DNA from: Longimicrobium sp.
Lineage (GTDB): Bacteria; Gemmatimonadota; Gemmatimonadetes; Longimicrobiales; Longimicrobiaceae
Reading direction: 5' to 3'
NCBI GenBank assembly: GCA_036387335.1
Contig: DASVTZ010000178.1
Location: forward strand, 1-61,739
DNA length: 61,739 bases
In this document: positions 1 through 7,753 of the stretch, piece after piece
Numbering within the stretch: the stretch's first letter is position 1
Layout of the letters: every line of letters begins with the position of its first letter
Notes under the pieces: model-generated
The model's input: the letters and a program-made list of their open reading frames with translations, nothing else
Database searches by the model: none
Told to the model about the DNA's origin: nothing
Made by a program: the position numbers and the translations under genes

Positions 1-535
1 CATACCCGCGCGGGCCCCGTGCGAACCCGCGCCTGAACTGCTGGTCGTAGCCCTGCGGCGTGAATCTCTGCGCGTACCCCTGGCGGCTGAACTCGGACCC
101 GAAGCCGCCGGAGTAGCCGCCCTGGAAGCGCTCGTCCTGCCCCGCGAGGTCGTCGTCGGCGTGCCCGTACCCCGCGCTCGCGCCACCCTCCGCACCGATG
201 AAGGTGCCGCCGCCGAAGCCCTGCCCGTACCCGCCGCCGTACCCCTGGCCGCCCGAGTACCCTCCGTACCCCCCGCCGTACTCCGGACCCGAGTACGCGC
301 CGCCGTACCCTCCCCGCCCTCCGGAGTAGTACCCGCCCCCCTGTCCGAACTCGCCGGCATTCGACCCGACCTCGTCCCCGGCGAAGCTCTGCCCGCCGAA
401 CGGCTGTCCGCCCATCCCGCCGCGCCCGGTAGGCCGATACGCCTCGGGGTTGGCGCCGTACTGGTAGTCGTAGCTGTTGCGGTCGATGCCGCGCCCGAAC
501 CCGCGTCCACGGAACCCCCGATCGTATCCGCCCAT
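1..535 (-). CDS. Gly/Tyr-rich low-complexity protein, partial
   Basis: The frame opens with ATG at 535-533 and stays open to the left edge, so only the first 178 codons are present and the C-terminus is missing. A clear ribosome binding site, GGAGG, lies about 7 bases upstream. The first 40 residues are rich in Arg, Gly and Tyr. The middle (about residues 65-120) is almost pure Gly/Tyr/Ser with repeated GGYGG-type units. The visible end returns to Gln/Arg/Phe-rich sequence. No signal peptide, membrane segment or catalytic motif is visible. The composition resembles disordered, self-associating proteins. The frame, start and ribosome binding site make it a likely real gene, but its function is unknown. 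Confidence 0.6.
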   Translation of the reverse strand, partial: MGGYDRGFRGRGFGRGIDRNSYDYQYGANPEAYRPTGRGGMGGQPFGGQSFAGDEVGSNAGEFGQGGGYYSGGRGGYGGAYSGPEYGGGYGGYSGGQGYGGGYGQGFGGGTFIGAEGGASAGYGHADDDLAGQDERFQGGYSGGFGSEFSRQGYAQRFTPQGYDQQFRRGFARGPRGY

Positions 536-650
536 CCGTCTACCTCCGTTCGCGGTGCAGGTAGGGCCCGGTCCTCCCGCGCCCCCGATTCGGACCGGCG
601 GGATGGCGCGCAAGAGCCGTTCCGAGTCGGAGTGAAGCTTGGCGGCGGAC

Positions 651-2027
651 CTATGCCAGCTTCGCGATGTCGAGCCCAAGAACCGTCTCCCAGCGCGCAG
701 GATCCTCGGAGGGCACGAACTCCTCGACATAGCGGATGAGAGCCTCCACGAGCATGTCGATCTGGAACCCTACACTCTGCAGCTGATCGATCGCGTTCGC
801 CGGATTCCGCGTCCAGAGGAGCGCGCCAAGCACGTGGCGGGCAGAAACCTCTCCCGGCTCGGAATCACGGCTCACGCTGTCGCGTAGAGTGGCTGCCGAA
901 GATAGAGCGGCGTTCACGCTTGAACTCGGCCCAGCACAGGCCGCCGTATTCGGACTGAAATGAGACTGGTCAGGCGACGAGTGCGTGACCAGCCCCGCGA
1001 AGACCAGCGGCAACTCGGATGTCCACCGATGCAGATCCACGACGCTGCGTAGACAAGCTGCACTCCCACGCTCGTCGCGGTGCTTGGCTATGTCCAGAAA
1101 GCTCCAGAACAGAAGTGCGGGATGAAAACGCCCGAGCGACAGATGCGCAGCGTACGTGATGGCATGTCGAACGGGTTCGGAAAGTTCAGGCCACCCGTCG
1201 GGTAGTGGAACGAGGCGCGGCGGCACATGAGGCACTCGAGTCGACCAGCGTGCCCGTAATTCCGGCGAGTAGAAATCGACCAGACGGTCCGGCGAACCTT
1301 CTGCAAGCCTACTGCGGATGATCCGCAGCCGGGCGTCGATCTCGTTGAGTGGAGTATACCACTCATCGGTCGGCTCCCCAGTCCCGATCAACTCGGCGAA
1401 TGTTTCAGCGATAGCCCATTTTTCCTGCAGCGATGGAATCGGTTCGTAGGACTCTGGAAAGAGGAGATGAAGGAGCACGTGCCGCATACAGTGCTGCTCG
1501 GTGCCAGCGGCGTGATCCAAGATGATCGCATACGATCCCCCGACTGCCGCCCTGTTGTGGATATCCCTCTTGAGTTCACGAGCGAGATCGAGCAGGTGGA
1601 TCATCTCGCCCAGCAAGTCCGCTTCGTTCGTCCAGAGATCCGCGGCGCCGTAGCCAAGGTCCGAAGCCCAGCGACCATCAACGAGCTGCTCTCCCGACCA
1701 CGCCGAGATCGTCGCCACCATCGAGCGCTTCGCCTCCGCCGTGAGAGCGCGGTCGAACAGAAGCATCAACCAGAGTACTTCAGCCGCGAGTTGGGTCAAG
1801 TGCGCAGGCGCACCGTCCAATCGGCGGCGCAGATCGTTCAGGAATTCAGGTGTGCGCCGTTCGCCCTCTCGAGCGAGGTGGTCACGAAGTGCTCGTATGT
1901 TATCGGTGGTCCATAATATCTGCGCCGGGTGGAGGACGGACCGATCTCCCAACATGGACTGAATTTCCCAGTTCCACGCAGCGCTATGGATGGGTTCCGC
2001 GTTGAGTGCGTGCGGCATGAGCTCCAA
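651..2027 (-). CDS. McrB-N-like / Clp-N-like domain protein, orphan
   Basis: A 458-residue protein. Residues about 15-110 (ILWTTDNIRALRDHL, then LTQLAAEVLWLMLLF, then AKRSMVATISAW) look like the conserved N-terminal region that precedes the AAA+ motor in many McrB-like restriction ATPases. No Walker A or B motif follows. The C-terminal half (about 280-440) contains two helical stretches, one around HAITYAAHLSLGRFHPALLF and one around SARHVLGALLW, that resemble degenerate Clp N-terminal repeats. The gene stands alone, is convergent toward the left-edge gene and divergent from dnaX. It uses visibly more A/T than its neighbours, which suggests horizontal transfer. The domain reading is by eye; a role in defence is inference. 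Confidence 0.6.
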   Translation of the reverse strand: MELMPHALNAEPIHSAAWNWEIQSMLGDRSVLHPAQILWTTDNIRALRDHLAREGERRTPEFLNDLRRRLDGAPAHLTQLAAEVLWLMLLFDRALTAEAKRSMVATISAWSGEQLVDGRWASDLGYGAADLWTNEADLLGEMIHLLDLARELKRDIHNRAAVGGSYAIILDHAAGTEQHCMRHVLLHLLFPESYEPIPSLQEKWAIAETFAELIGTGEPTDEWYTPLNEIDARLRIIRSRLAEGSPDRLVDFYSPELRARWSTRVPHVPPRLVPLPDGWPELSEPVRHAITYAAHLSLGRFHPALLFWSFLDIAKHRDERGSAACLRSVVDLHRWTSELPLVFAGLVTHSSPDQSHFSPNTAACAGPSSSVNAALSSAATLRDSVSRDSEPGEVSARHVLGALLWTRNPANAIDQLQSVGFQIDMLVEALIRYVEEFVPSEDPARWETVLGLDIAKLA

Positions 2028-2243
2028 TCCCGGGTCCAGGGAAAATGTCGGAATACAACCTTAATCGATTACCTGCGCTCCCCGCCAGAGCCCGCTCTCG
2101 TGGCGGATGTATACATGCGCGCATCATCCTGTTCCGCGTCGCTCTGACACAGCCCCTGGGCCTCCGTGAAGGTTCAGCCGTTCGTGAACGATGCTCCGGA
2201 ATTACCGTAACGCAGAGGGAGCACAGCATTTAATACTTCTCCG

Positions 2244-2273
2244 TTGAACCACCGCCCCCCGTCGCGGTATATT
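2244..2273 (+). promoter_or_regulatory. sigma70-type promoter of dnaX
   Basis: TTGAAC at 2244-2249 and TATATT at 2268-2273 are separated by 18 bases, close to the vegetative consensus. The element lies about 50 bases upstream of the GTG chosen as the dnaX start. The TTG inside the -35 box would otherwise be read as an upstream start codon. Confidence 0.55.
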
Positions 2274-2324
2274 CCCCCGCGGCCGCGTCCGGCCGCCTCT
2301 CCGCACTCGAAGTCCAGGCCGCTC

Positions 2325-4289
2325 GTGTCACGCACCGCACTCGCCCGTACCTACCGGCCCCGCCACTTCCGCGAAGTGGCGACGCAGGAGCACGTCTCCG
2401 AAACGCTGCGCTCCGCCGTGCAGAAGGATCGCGTGGCGCACGCGTACCTCTTCTGCGGACCGCGCGGGGTGGGGAAGACGACGCTCGCCCGCGTCCTCGC
2501 CATGGCGCTCAACTGCCCGAATCGAGGGGAAGACGGCGAGCCGTGCGGCGTGTGCGACTCGTGCGTGCGGATCTGGGCCGGGCGCACCTCGCTGGACGTG
2601 GTGGAGATCGACGCGGCCTCCAACCGCGGCGTGGACGACGCGCGCGACCTCCGCGACCGCGCGATGTACGCCCCGGCCGAGGATCGCCACAAGATCTACA
2701 TCATAGACGAAGCGCACATGCTCACGCGCGAGGCGTGGAACGCGCTCCTCAAGATCCTGGAGGAGCCGCCCCCGCGCGTCATCTTCGTCTTCGCCACCAC
2801 CGAGCCGCAAAAGATCCAGCAGGCCGCGCCGCCCATCCTCTCGCGCTGCCAGCGCTTCGACTTTCACCGCATCGCCACGTCCGACCTCGTGGGGCGCCTG
2901 CGCGAGGTGCTGGACGCGGAGGGGCTCACGGCGGGCGACGACGTGCTCCTTCCCATCGCGCAGAAGGCCGACGGCGGGATGCGCGACGGGCTCTCGCTAC
3001 TGGACCAGGTGCTCTCCTTCACCGAGGGGACGCCGACCGCCGAGGACGTGCGGCGCGTGCTGGGGCTGGTGGGGACCGAGGTGTACCTGGAGCTGTTCGG
3101 CATCATCGCCGAGCGCAGGTCCGCCGACGTCTTCCGCTTCGTGGGGCGGATGCTGGACGAGGGGTACGACCTGGCCGAGTTCTACCGCGGCCTGGCCGAC
3201 TTCCTCCGCGCCCTGCTGATCACCCGGCTGGGCGGCGGCGAGGCGGAGTCGGTGCCGCAGTACCAGCGCGAGGCGGTGCGCGAGATGGCGGGCCGCTTCT
3301 CCCCCGGCGACCTGCTGCGCATGCTGTCGCAGGTGGCGGAGCTGGACGCGGACGGGCGCTTCCGGAAGAGCGGGGAGCAGCGGATCCTGATCGAGCTCCT
3401 CCTGCTGAGGTTCTCGTACCTGGAGAGCACGGTGGTGCTGGAGGACGTGCTGGCCGCGCTTGGCGGCGCCCCGGCGGGAGGCACGTCCCGGGGAAACGTC
3501 CAGGGCGGGCGGCCGGCCACTGAGCCCGCCGCCCGCCCCTCCGCCCCCGTAGCGCCACCGCCCGCCCCCGCTCCGCCGCCGCCCGCGCCCGAGCCCGTCG
3601 CGTACGTCCCGCCGGCACCCGCGCCGCGTGCACCCGAGCCAGCGCCCGCGCCTGCGCCCGTGATGCAGACGCCGGCCTACACGCCACCCGCGCCCGCCCC
3701 GGCGGAGCGCCCGGCCGTGCGCGAGCGGGCCGTGCCGCCCTGGGAGCGCGGCGCCGCGGCGGCGGCGACCGCGTCGGCGAACGGGCACCACGATGAGATG
3801 GACCTCCCGCCGATCCCGCTGCCGGACGAGGGGCGCGGGCCGTCGCCGTCCGCGTACAACCTGGAGCCGGTCGCCATCCCGGAGCCGGGGACCGCGGAGC
3901 TGGACCCGGCGCGGGTGAGGCGGGCCTGGGCATCGATGCTGCAGGAGGGAGACGGCGTTCCGGGCGGGATGAGCCTCTTCCTGCGCGCCGCCCGCTTCAC
4001 GGTGCACGGGAACCAGGTGCGAGTGGAGTTCCCCCCGGACTCGCCGGTGCTGGAGCGGATGGGGAGCGCCGCGTCGCGCAAGCCACTGGAGGAGGCCGTT
4101 TCGCGCAGGATGGGCGGCGCCGAGGTGAAGCTCGTGTTCAGCGTGGGTCAGACGGCCGCGGTGGAGGAATCGGGGGGCAGCCGCATCACCGCCGAGAGCG
4201 CCAAAAAGGACCGGCTGCGGCGGCTCGCGGAGGGGGAACCGACCCTTGCGGCGGCGGTACAAGCGTGGGACCTCGAGCTCGTCGAATGA
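2325..4289 (+). CDS. dnaX: DNA polymerase III subunit gamma/tau
   Basis: This is the clamp-loader ATPase of the replisome, which loads the beta clamp and couples the polymerase cores. From GTG 2325 it is 654 residues. Walker A GPRGVGKT is at 45-52, the four zinc cysteines are C64, C74, C77 and C80, DEAH is at 128-131, and an SRC sensor motif follows. A long Pro/Ala linker (roughly 390-480) leads to the tau-specific C-terminal domain. The frame is open upstream to TTG 2244, but that codon is part of a promoter -35 box. The family normally begins just before the ARTYRP motif, which follows GTG 2325 directly. It heads a dnaX-ybaB-recR cluster found in many bacteria. Confidence 0.95.
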   Translation: MSRTALARTYRPRHFREVATQEHVSETLRSAVQKDRVAHAYLFCGPRGVGKTTLARVLAMALNCPNRGEDGEPCGVCDSCVRIWAGRTSLDVVEIDAASNRGVDDARDLRDRAMYAPAEDRHKIYIIDEAHMLTREAWNALLKILEEPPPRVIFVFATTEPQKIQQAAPPILSRCQRFDFHRIATSDLVGRLREVLDAEGLTAGDDVLLPIAQKADGGMRDGLSLLDQVLSFTEGTPTAEDVRRVLGLVGTEVYLELFGIIAERRSADVFRFVGRMLDEGYDLAEFYRGLADFLRALLITRLGGGEAESVPQYQREAVREMAGRFSPGDLLRMLSQVAELDADGRFRKSGEQRILIELLLLRFSYLESTVVLEDVLAALGGAPAGGTSRGNVQGGRPATEPAARPSAPVAPPPAPAPPPPAPEPVAYVPPAPAPRAPEPAPAPAPVMQTPAYTPPAPAPAERPAVRERAVPPWERGAAAAATASANGHHDEMDLPPIPLPDEGRGPSPSAYNLEPVAIPEPGTAELDPARVRRAWASMLQEGDGVPGGMSLFLRAARFTVHGNQVRVEFPPDSPVLERMGSAASRKPLEEAVSRRMGGAEVKLVFSVGQTAAVEESGGSRITAESAKKDRLRRLAEGEPTLAAAVQAWDLELVE

Positions 4290-4362
4290 ACGCGCGTTCC
4301 GAGCCCGCCCGGCGGGAATTCGGAATGCGCTCGCATCTTTTTCTCCACCCGATGATGGTGAG

Positions 4363-4683
4363 ATGACCAACTTCCAGCAGATCCTCGAGATGGGCCAGCA
4401 GGTGCAGGCCCGCATCACGCAGCTCCAGACGGAGCTGGCGCAGAAGACCGTGTCCACCTCCAGCGGCGGCGGAATGGTGACCGCCACGGCGGACGGACGC
4501 GGCCGCATCCGCGCCATCAAGATCGACCCCACCGTGGTGCAGGCGGGCGACGTGGAGATGCTGGAGGACCTGGTGCTCGCCGCCGTGAGCGAGGCGCAGA
4601 CGCGCGCGCAGGAACTGTACGACGACGAGATGCGCCGCGTCTCGGGCGGCCTGTCGCTGCCGTTCCCCTTCCCGGGCACCTGA
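4363..4683 (+). CDS. ybaB: YbaB/EbfC family nucleoid-associated protein
   Basis: A 106-residue protein typical of the family in size. The N-terminal helix (LEMGQQVQARITQLQTELAQ) is followed by the conserved core with GGGMVTATADGRG and IKIDP, and a C-terminal helical region. The family forms a dimer of tweezer shape that binds DNA and is nearly always encoded between dnaX and recR, as here. ATG 4363 is preceded by GGTGAG. A longer reading from upstream is possible in the same frame but lacks family similarity. The stop lies 7 bases before recR, so the two genes are probably co-translated. Confidence 0.93.
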   Translation: MTNFQQILEMGQQVQARITQLQTELAQKTVSTSSGGGMVTATADGRGRIRAIKIDPTVVQAGDVEMLEDLVLAAVSEAQTRAQELYDDEMRRVSGGLSLPFPFPGT

Positions 4684-4690
4684 GGGGCGA

Positions 4691-5278
4691 TTGTCCGCCA
4701 TCGACGAGCTGGTGGGCGAGCTTGCGCGCCTTCCCGGAATCGGCAGGAAGACGGCGCTGCGGCTCGCCTTCCACCTGCTGAAGGCGCCCGAGGACGAGGC
4801 GCGCAAGCTGTCGCGCGCCATCCAGACGGTCCGCGAGCGTGTGCGCTCCTGCACGGAGTGCGGCAACCTCACCGAGCAGAGCCCCTGCGAGATCTGCCGC
4901 AGCACCCGCCGCGACGGCTCCACCCTGTGCGTGGTGGAGGAGGCCAGCGACATCATGGCCATCGAGCGGACCGGCGAGTACCGCGGCGTCTACCACGTCC
5001 TCGGCGGCCGCCTCTCCCCGCTCGACGGCGTGGGCCCGGCGGAGCTGAACGTCTCCCCGCTCCTCACCCGCGTGGGCGCCGGCGTCGTGCGCGAAGTCGT
5101 CCTCGCCACCAACCCGAGCGTCGAGGGCGAGGCCACGGCCCTCTACCTCAACAAGCTGATCGCCCCCCTCGGCGTCCGCGTCACCCGCATCGCCCGCGGC
5201 CTCCCCGTCGGCGGCGACCTGGAATACGCGGACGGCGTGACGATCGCGGAGGCGCTGAACGGAAGGCGGGAGTTGTAG
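4691..5278 (+). CDS. recR: Recombination mediator RecR
   Basis: A 195-residue protein of the RecFOR pathway, which with RecO helps load RecA onto gapped DNA. It shows the helix-hairpin-helix (LARLPGIGRKTALRLAFHLL) at residues about 12-31. A C4 zinc finger (CTECGN and CEIC) follows, then a Toprim domain starting at LCVVEEASDIMAIE. The C-terminal part carries NPSVEGEATALYL, also typical. The start is TTG 4691, with GAGGGGCGA directly upstream. It closes the dnaX-ybaB-recR operon and is followed by a repeat-rich spacer. Confidence 0.95.
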   Translation: MSAIDELVGELARLPGIGRKTALRLAFHLLKAPEDEARKLSRAIQTVRERVRSCTECGNLTEQSPCEICRSTRRDGSTLCVVEEASDIMAIERTGEYRGVYHVLGGRLSPLDGVGPAELNVSPLLTRVGAGVVREVVLATNPSVEGEATALYLNKLIAPLGVRVTRIARGLPVGGDLEYADGVTIAEALNGRREL

Positions 5279-5686
5279 CGCCCCCTCCTCCCGGCGCCCT
5301 CCCCCGCCTGCGGGGGCGCAGGGCGGGAGAGGGGGAGAATTCATGCCTCTGTCGCGGGTATCGCGGGCGGCGCCGGGTCATGGTGCCGCCTCATTTCTTT
5401 CCACTATCCAGAAAAGCCACAGAGAACACCTCCCGCGGTTCTTTCTGTGCCCTCTGTGGTCTCTGTGTGAGGCCGCAGTTGCGGTTCTCTCAGCGTCTCC
5501 GCGCCTCCGCGTGAGGCCAAAACGAACGCCCTCCGCCCACTACACGCCGTCTTCCCGCACCCCACTCCCCGCGGCGCGCCTTTCGCATGGAACCGCGCCC
5601 AGGGACGGAGTTTCGCTTTTCAACGCCGCCCCTTACTTTGTCGCCGGGCCGGGACGCCGGCTCGCCGCACAGACCTCACCGGGCCC
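5279..5686. repeat. Repeat-rich spacer after recR
   Basis: This 408-base stretch has no convincing gene. At 5298-5340 is a GC-rich repeat (CCCCCGCCTGCGGGGGCGCA core, then a GGGAGAGGGGGAG tail) that recurs at 30418-30462 and inverted at 41242-41289. At 5415-5516 lie two adjacent imperfect palindromes. The first has arms CCACAGAG at 5417-5424 and CTCTGTGG at 5452-5459. The second has a CCGCGTGAGG end. They belong to the same family as 26890-26962 and 37059-37142. The remainder up to the next gene shows nothing recognisable. Confidence 0.6.
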
Positions 5687-5992
5687 ATGGCAAGCAAGCG
5701 CATCCTCCAGACCACGGCCGTCACCCTGCTGGCCGTAGCCGCGGCCGCGGCCGTGGGCGTAATCCTGGTCCGCGACCAGATCAGCCGCCACCGCCGCGAC
5801 CTCTTCTCCCCGCACCCGCTCCGCCGCCTGGCCGCGCTCGAGTACATCGGCACCGAGACGGCGTCGGTGAACACGATCCTGCTCCTGCGCGACTACCTGG
5901 CGTGGGAGCCGCGCCCGCTGCTGCGGCGGCGGGCCACGGCGGTGCTGGCGCAGCTCGAGGAATCCCTTTCCGCCCGGTCGGAGGTCGCGTGA
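5687..5992 (+). CDS. Small membrane-anchored helical protein
   Basis: A 101-residue protein with one N-terminal membrane segment at about residues 9-27, rich in Ala and Val. A basic stretch and then helices follow (LRRLAALEYIG, TILLLRDYLAW, RRRATAVLAQL) that look like a single HEAT-type pair facing the cytoplasm. The stop TGA overlaps the ATG of the roadblock gene by one base (TGATG), so the two are probably translated together. By position it may anchor or regulate the roadblock/MglA switch; this is inference. I know no named family for it. Confidence 0.65.
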   Translation: MASKRILQTTAVTLLAVAAAAAVGVILVRDQISRHRRDLFSPHPLRRLAALEYIGTETASVNTILLLRDYLAWEPRPLLRRRATAVLAQLEESLSARSEVA

Positions 5993-6495
5993 TGGCGGTT
6001 GGGTCGTCGAGCTGGTCCCTTGCGGAAGCCGATTTCCACCGCATCGACCGGATGCTGCAGTCGTTCCTGTACGATTCCAACGCGCGCTGCGCGCTCCTGG
6101 TGGACCGCGCGGGGCAGCTGGTGACCACGTCGGGCGAGAAGCCGGAGTTCGACTCGGTGGCGTTCGCATCGCTGGCGGCGGCGGACTTCGCGGCCAACGA
6201 CCAGCTCGCCACCATGATCGGCGAGACGGAGTTCTCGTCGCTCTTCCACCAGGGCGAGCGCGAGTCCATGTACCTGGCGGACGTCGCCCGGCGCGTGATC
6301 CTGGTGGTCCTCTTCGACAACCGCACCACGCTGGGGATGATCCGTATCAAGGTGAAGGGAGTGGTGCGCGAGCTGAGCGAGGTGTTCCACGAGATCTTCG
6401 CGCGGAGCGGCACGGCGGCGGCAGCCGTGCACATGGAGGCAGGCTTCACCGACGAGGCGGAAGACGAGATCGACCGTCTCTTCGGCGACCTGTAA
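5992..6495 (+). CDS. Roadblock/LC7 domain protein, MglB-like
   Basis: A 167-residue protein of the roadblock/LC7 fold, whose MglB members act as GTPase-activating partners of MglA. Key stretches are CALLVDRAGQLVTTSGE, the Ala-rich AFASLAAADFAANDQLA helix and ILVVLFDNRTTLGMIR, all typical of roadblock domains. It carries about 45 residues of acidic tail beyond the domain. It lies 12 bases upstream of the MglA-type GTPase gene. Partnership with that GTPase is strongly suggested by adjacency, but a role in motility or polarity cannot be read from the sequence. Confidence 0.85.
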   Translation: MAVGSSSWSLAEADFHRIDRMLQSFLYDSNARCALLVDRAGQLVTTSGEKPEFDSVAFASLAAADFAANDQLATMIGETEFSSLFHQGERESMYLADVARRVILVVLFDNRTTLGMIRIKVKGVVRELSEVFHEIFARSGTAAAAVHMEAGFTDEAEDEIDRLFGDL

Positions 6496-6507
6496 GGAGG
6501 CGGCCCC

Positions 6508-7086
6508 ATGTCGATGATCAATTACGCCTCGCGCGAGATCAACTGCAAGATCGTCTATTACGGCCCCGGGCTGTGCGGCAAGACCACCAATCTGGAGTAC
6601 ATCTTCGAAAAGGTGGCGCCCAACACCCGCGGCAAGCTGATCTCGCTGGCCACGGAGACGGAGCGCACCCTCTTCTTCGACTTCCTGCCGGTGGATCTGG
6701 GGAGCATCCGCGGCTTCAAGACGCGCTTCCATCTCTATACGGTGCCGGGGCAGGTGTACTACAACGCCTCGCGCAAGCTGATCCTGAAGGGGGTGGACGG
6801 GGTGGTGTTCGTGGGCGACAGCCAGGTGGAGCGGCTGGACGCGAACGTGGAGTCGATGCACAACCTCTACGACAACCTCTCGGAGTACGGGCTGGACCTG
6901 CGGGAGATCCCGTTCGTCATCCAGTACAACAAGCGCGACCTCCCCAACATCTCGTCGATCCAGGAGCTACAGGAGCAGCTGAACCCCCAGATGGTGCCGT
7001 ACTACGAGGCGGTGGGGGTGCGCGGGATCGGTGTGTTCGACACGCTGAAGGCGGTCAGCAAGCTGGTCATCAAGTCCCTCAGCTGA
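6508..7086 (+). CDS. mglA: MglA-type small Ras-like GTPase
   Basis: A 192-residue cytoplasmic GTPase. The P-loop is GPGLCGKTT at 19-27, with the PGLCGKT form seen in bacterial MglA. The switch II region has VPGQ at 79-82 instead of the eukaryotic DxxG, another MglA feature. The base-binding NKRD is at 141-144. Members of the family control cell polarity and gliding or pilus reversal in Myxococcus and exist in many non-motile phyla. A strong AAGGAGGC ribosome binding site lies 7-14 bases upstream of ATG. It follows its putative GAP, the roadblock protein. Confidence 0.92.
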   Translation: MSMINYASREINCKIVYYGPGLCGKTTNLEYIFEKVAPNTRGKLISLATETERTLFFDFLPVDLGSIRGFKTRFHLYTVPGQVYYNASRKLILKGVDGVVFVGDSQVERLDANVESMHNLYDNLSEYGLDLREIPFVIQYNKRDLPNISSIQELQEQLNPQMVPYYEAVGVRGIGVFDTLKAVSKLVIKSLS

Positions 7087-7093
7087 GGGTCCG

Positions 7094-7753
7094 ATGAGCG
7101 GCACGCTGAACCTCCCCAACTCGATCACGATCGGCCGCATCGCCCTGGCGCTGGTGGTGGGGCCGATGATCATGTACGACGGGTTCGCGATGCGGCTCGC
7201 GGCCTTCATCGTCTTCCTGGCCGCCGCCTTCTCGGACCTGTGGGATGGGCACCTGGCCCGCTCCCGCAACCTGATCACGGACTTCGGCAAGCTGATGGAC
7301 CCGCTGGCGGACAAGCTCCTGCTGGCCGCCACCTTTCTGCCGTTCTACCTGCTCTCGCACGGCTGGGAGCCCGCGACGCCCTTCCCCTGGTTCGGCCGCG
7401 TGCTGCCGGTGTGGGTGCTGGTGGTGATCTTTGGGCGCGAGCTCTTCATCACCGTCTTCCGGGGCTTCGCGGCCAGGCGCGGCGTAGTGCTGGCGGCGGG
7501 GAACGCGGGGAAGCTGAAGGCCGTCTTCCAGAACATCTTCGTGGGCGCGGCGATCTTCTGGTACGCCCTGCACTCCGCCGCGCGCGAGAAGGGGTGGATC
7601 GGGATGCCGAGCTGGGACGGGATGTGGGTGCCCTTCCACCGCTGGTTCGCCATCGTGACGCTGGCCATCGCGGTGATCCTGACGGTGTACTCGCTGGGCG
7701 TGTACCTGAACACATTCCGCACGCTGAACCTGTCGCGGAGGGAGGCTCCGTGA
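7094..7753 (+). CDS. pgsA: CDP-diacylglycerol-glycerol-3-phosphate 3-phosphatidyltransferase
   Basis: A 219-residue integral membrane protein that would make phosphatidylglycerol phosphate from CDP-diacylglycerol and glycerol 3-phosphate. The CDP-alcohol phosphotransferase signature is complete: D48, D51-G52, A55-R56, G65, D69 and D73. Around it are five or six hydrophobic segments. Substrate choice within the family is inferred from overall likeness to PgsA (LPNSITIGRIALA start, LMDPLADKLL). It follows mglA by 7 bases, and its stop overlaps the GTG start of the next gene (GTGA). Confidence 0.85.
   Translation: MSGTLNLPNSITIGRIALALVVGPMIMYDGFAMRLAAFIVFLAAAFSDLWDGHLARSRNLITDFGKLMDPLADKLLLAATFLPFYLLSHGWEPATPFPWFGRVLPVWVLVVIFGRELFITVFRGFAARRGVVLAAGNAGKLKAVFQNIFVGAAIFWYALHSAAREKGWIGMPSWDGMWVPFHRWFAIVTLAIAVILTVYSLGVYLNTFRTLNLSRREAP

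Noticed and set aside
4201-4208. AAAAA run near the end of dnaX as a programmed frameshift site for the gamma subunit
   Set aside because: It lies near the last 30 codons, too late to make gamma, and no stem-loop or Shine-Dalgarno-like stimulator is visible.
2997-4679. A 560-codon open frame antisense to dnaX and ybaB
   Set aside because: It is a result of high GC content: the opposite strand holds dnaX and ybaB with clear motifs, and the translated product is low-complexity Arg/Pro/Gly without a family.
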